64,000 nucleotides of DNA. It comes from an uncultured Phycicoccus sp. (GTDB lineage Bacteria; Actinomycetota; Actinomycetes; Actinomycetales; Dermatophilaceae). The notes beneath the pieces were generated by a model, which saw only the letters and a program-made list of their open reading frames with translations, made no database searches and was not told where the DNA came from. The stretch is from positions 39,516 through 103,515 of the forward strand of contig NZ_CANLZR010000012.1 of NCBI RefSeq assembly GCF_947495705.1. Direction: 5' to 3'. Positions 63,907 through 64,000 of this stretch are shown here, one piece after another (the first letter of the stretch is position 1; each line of letters begins with the position of its first letter). Position numbers and translations under genes: made by a program.

Positions 63907-64000
63907 CCCAGCGCGGTCGCCAGGTCTGCCACCGCGGCGTGGCGGACGTGCGTCAGACCGTGCGGTGTTGGGGTTCGGTGGCGCGGATGGTCCCGGTGGT
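63907..64000. other. Window end, no gene recognised
   Basis: The last 94 bases show no start with a ribosome binding site and no hairpin of note. A gene running in from the right on the reverse strand cannot be excluded. Confidence 0.3.

Overview
The window comes from a very GC-rich actinobacterium. It has many GTG and TTG starts, pervasive 4-base ATGA/GTGA stop-start overlaps, a six-gene-type Mce cluster, zinc-type S14, a short adenylate kinase, and class I promoters with a -10 of the form TAnnnT. Gene content (Mce cluster directly upstream of rpoB, a ribosomal protein L17 with a sunset-type tail, DUF4245, DUF2993) fits the order Micrococcales and perhaps the Intrasporangiaceae/Dermatophilaceae group. 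That family-level placement is an inference from memory and is not proven by the sequence.

Layout. Bases 1-4910 hold the end of an Mce operon (C-terminus of MceC, then MceD, lipoprotein MceE, MceF and two Mce-associated membrane proteins). Bases 5044-12775 hold rpoB and rpoC with a promoter, an intergenic hairpin and a terminator. Three small genes follow (SAM methyltransferase-like, GNAT, DinB). The str operon (rpsL, rpsG, fusA, tuf) runs 14575-19303. A lone reverse-strand acetyltransferase separates it from the S10 and spc operons (rpsJ to rplO, 19945-29960). secY-adk starts a further unit, and the alpha operon (infA, rpmJ, rpsM, rpsK, rpsD, rpoA, rplQ) ends at 44184. truA, rplM-rpsI and glmM follow further on.

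The conserved order is interrupted by accessory insertions. A DUF559-type nuclease gene lies between adk and map and is bracketed by two copies of a 62-base palindrome. A complete methylmalonyl-CoA mutase operon (mutA-mutB-meaB) and a secreted protein lie between map and infA. A lipoprotein gene sits before truA. An ABC-F protein, a large modular alpha-amylase, a DUF2993 protein and an MFS exporter with its own regulator lie between truA and rplM. That regulator is preceded by a 13-bp-phased array of TGCACA repeats lying over its own leaderless promoter.

From glmM onward come ohr, then a reverse-strand operon in which almost every junction is a 4-base overlap (PfkB sugar kinase, class I fumarase, beta-carbonic anhydrase, MOSC protein, GH1 beta-glucosidase, L-2-hydroxyglutarate oxidase-like). 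The window closes with a DUF4245 protein and a YjbR-like protein.

No rRNA, tRNA, CRISPR array, insertion sequence, prophage or replication origin was recognised. The most unusual signals are the palindrome-bracketed nuclease gene, the phased operator array, the shared CGATTTGG promoter box of three ribosomal operons, and three consecutive hairpins between rpsD and rpoA.
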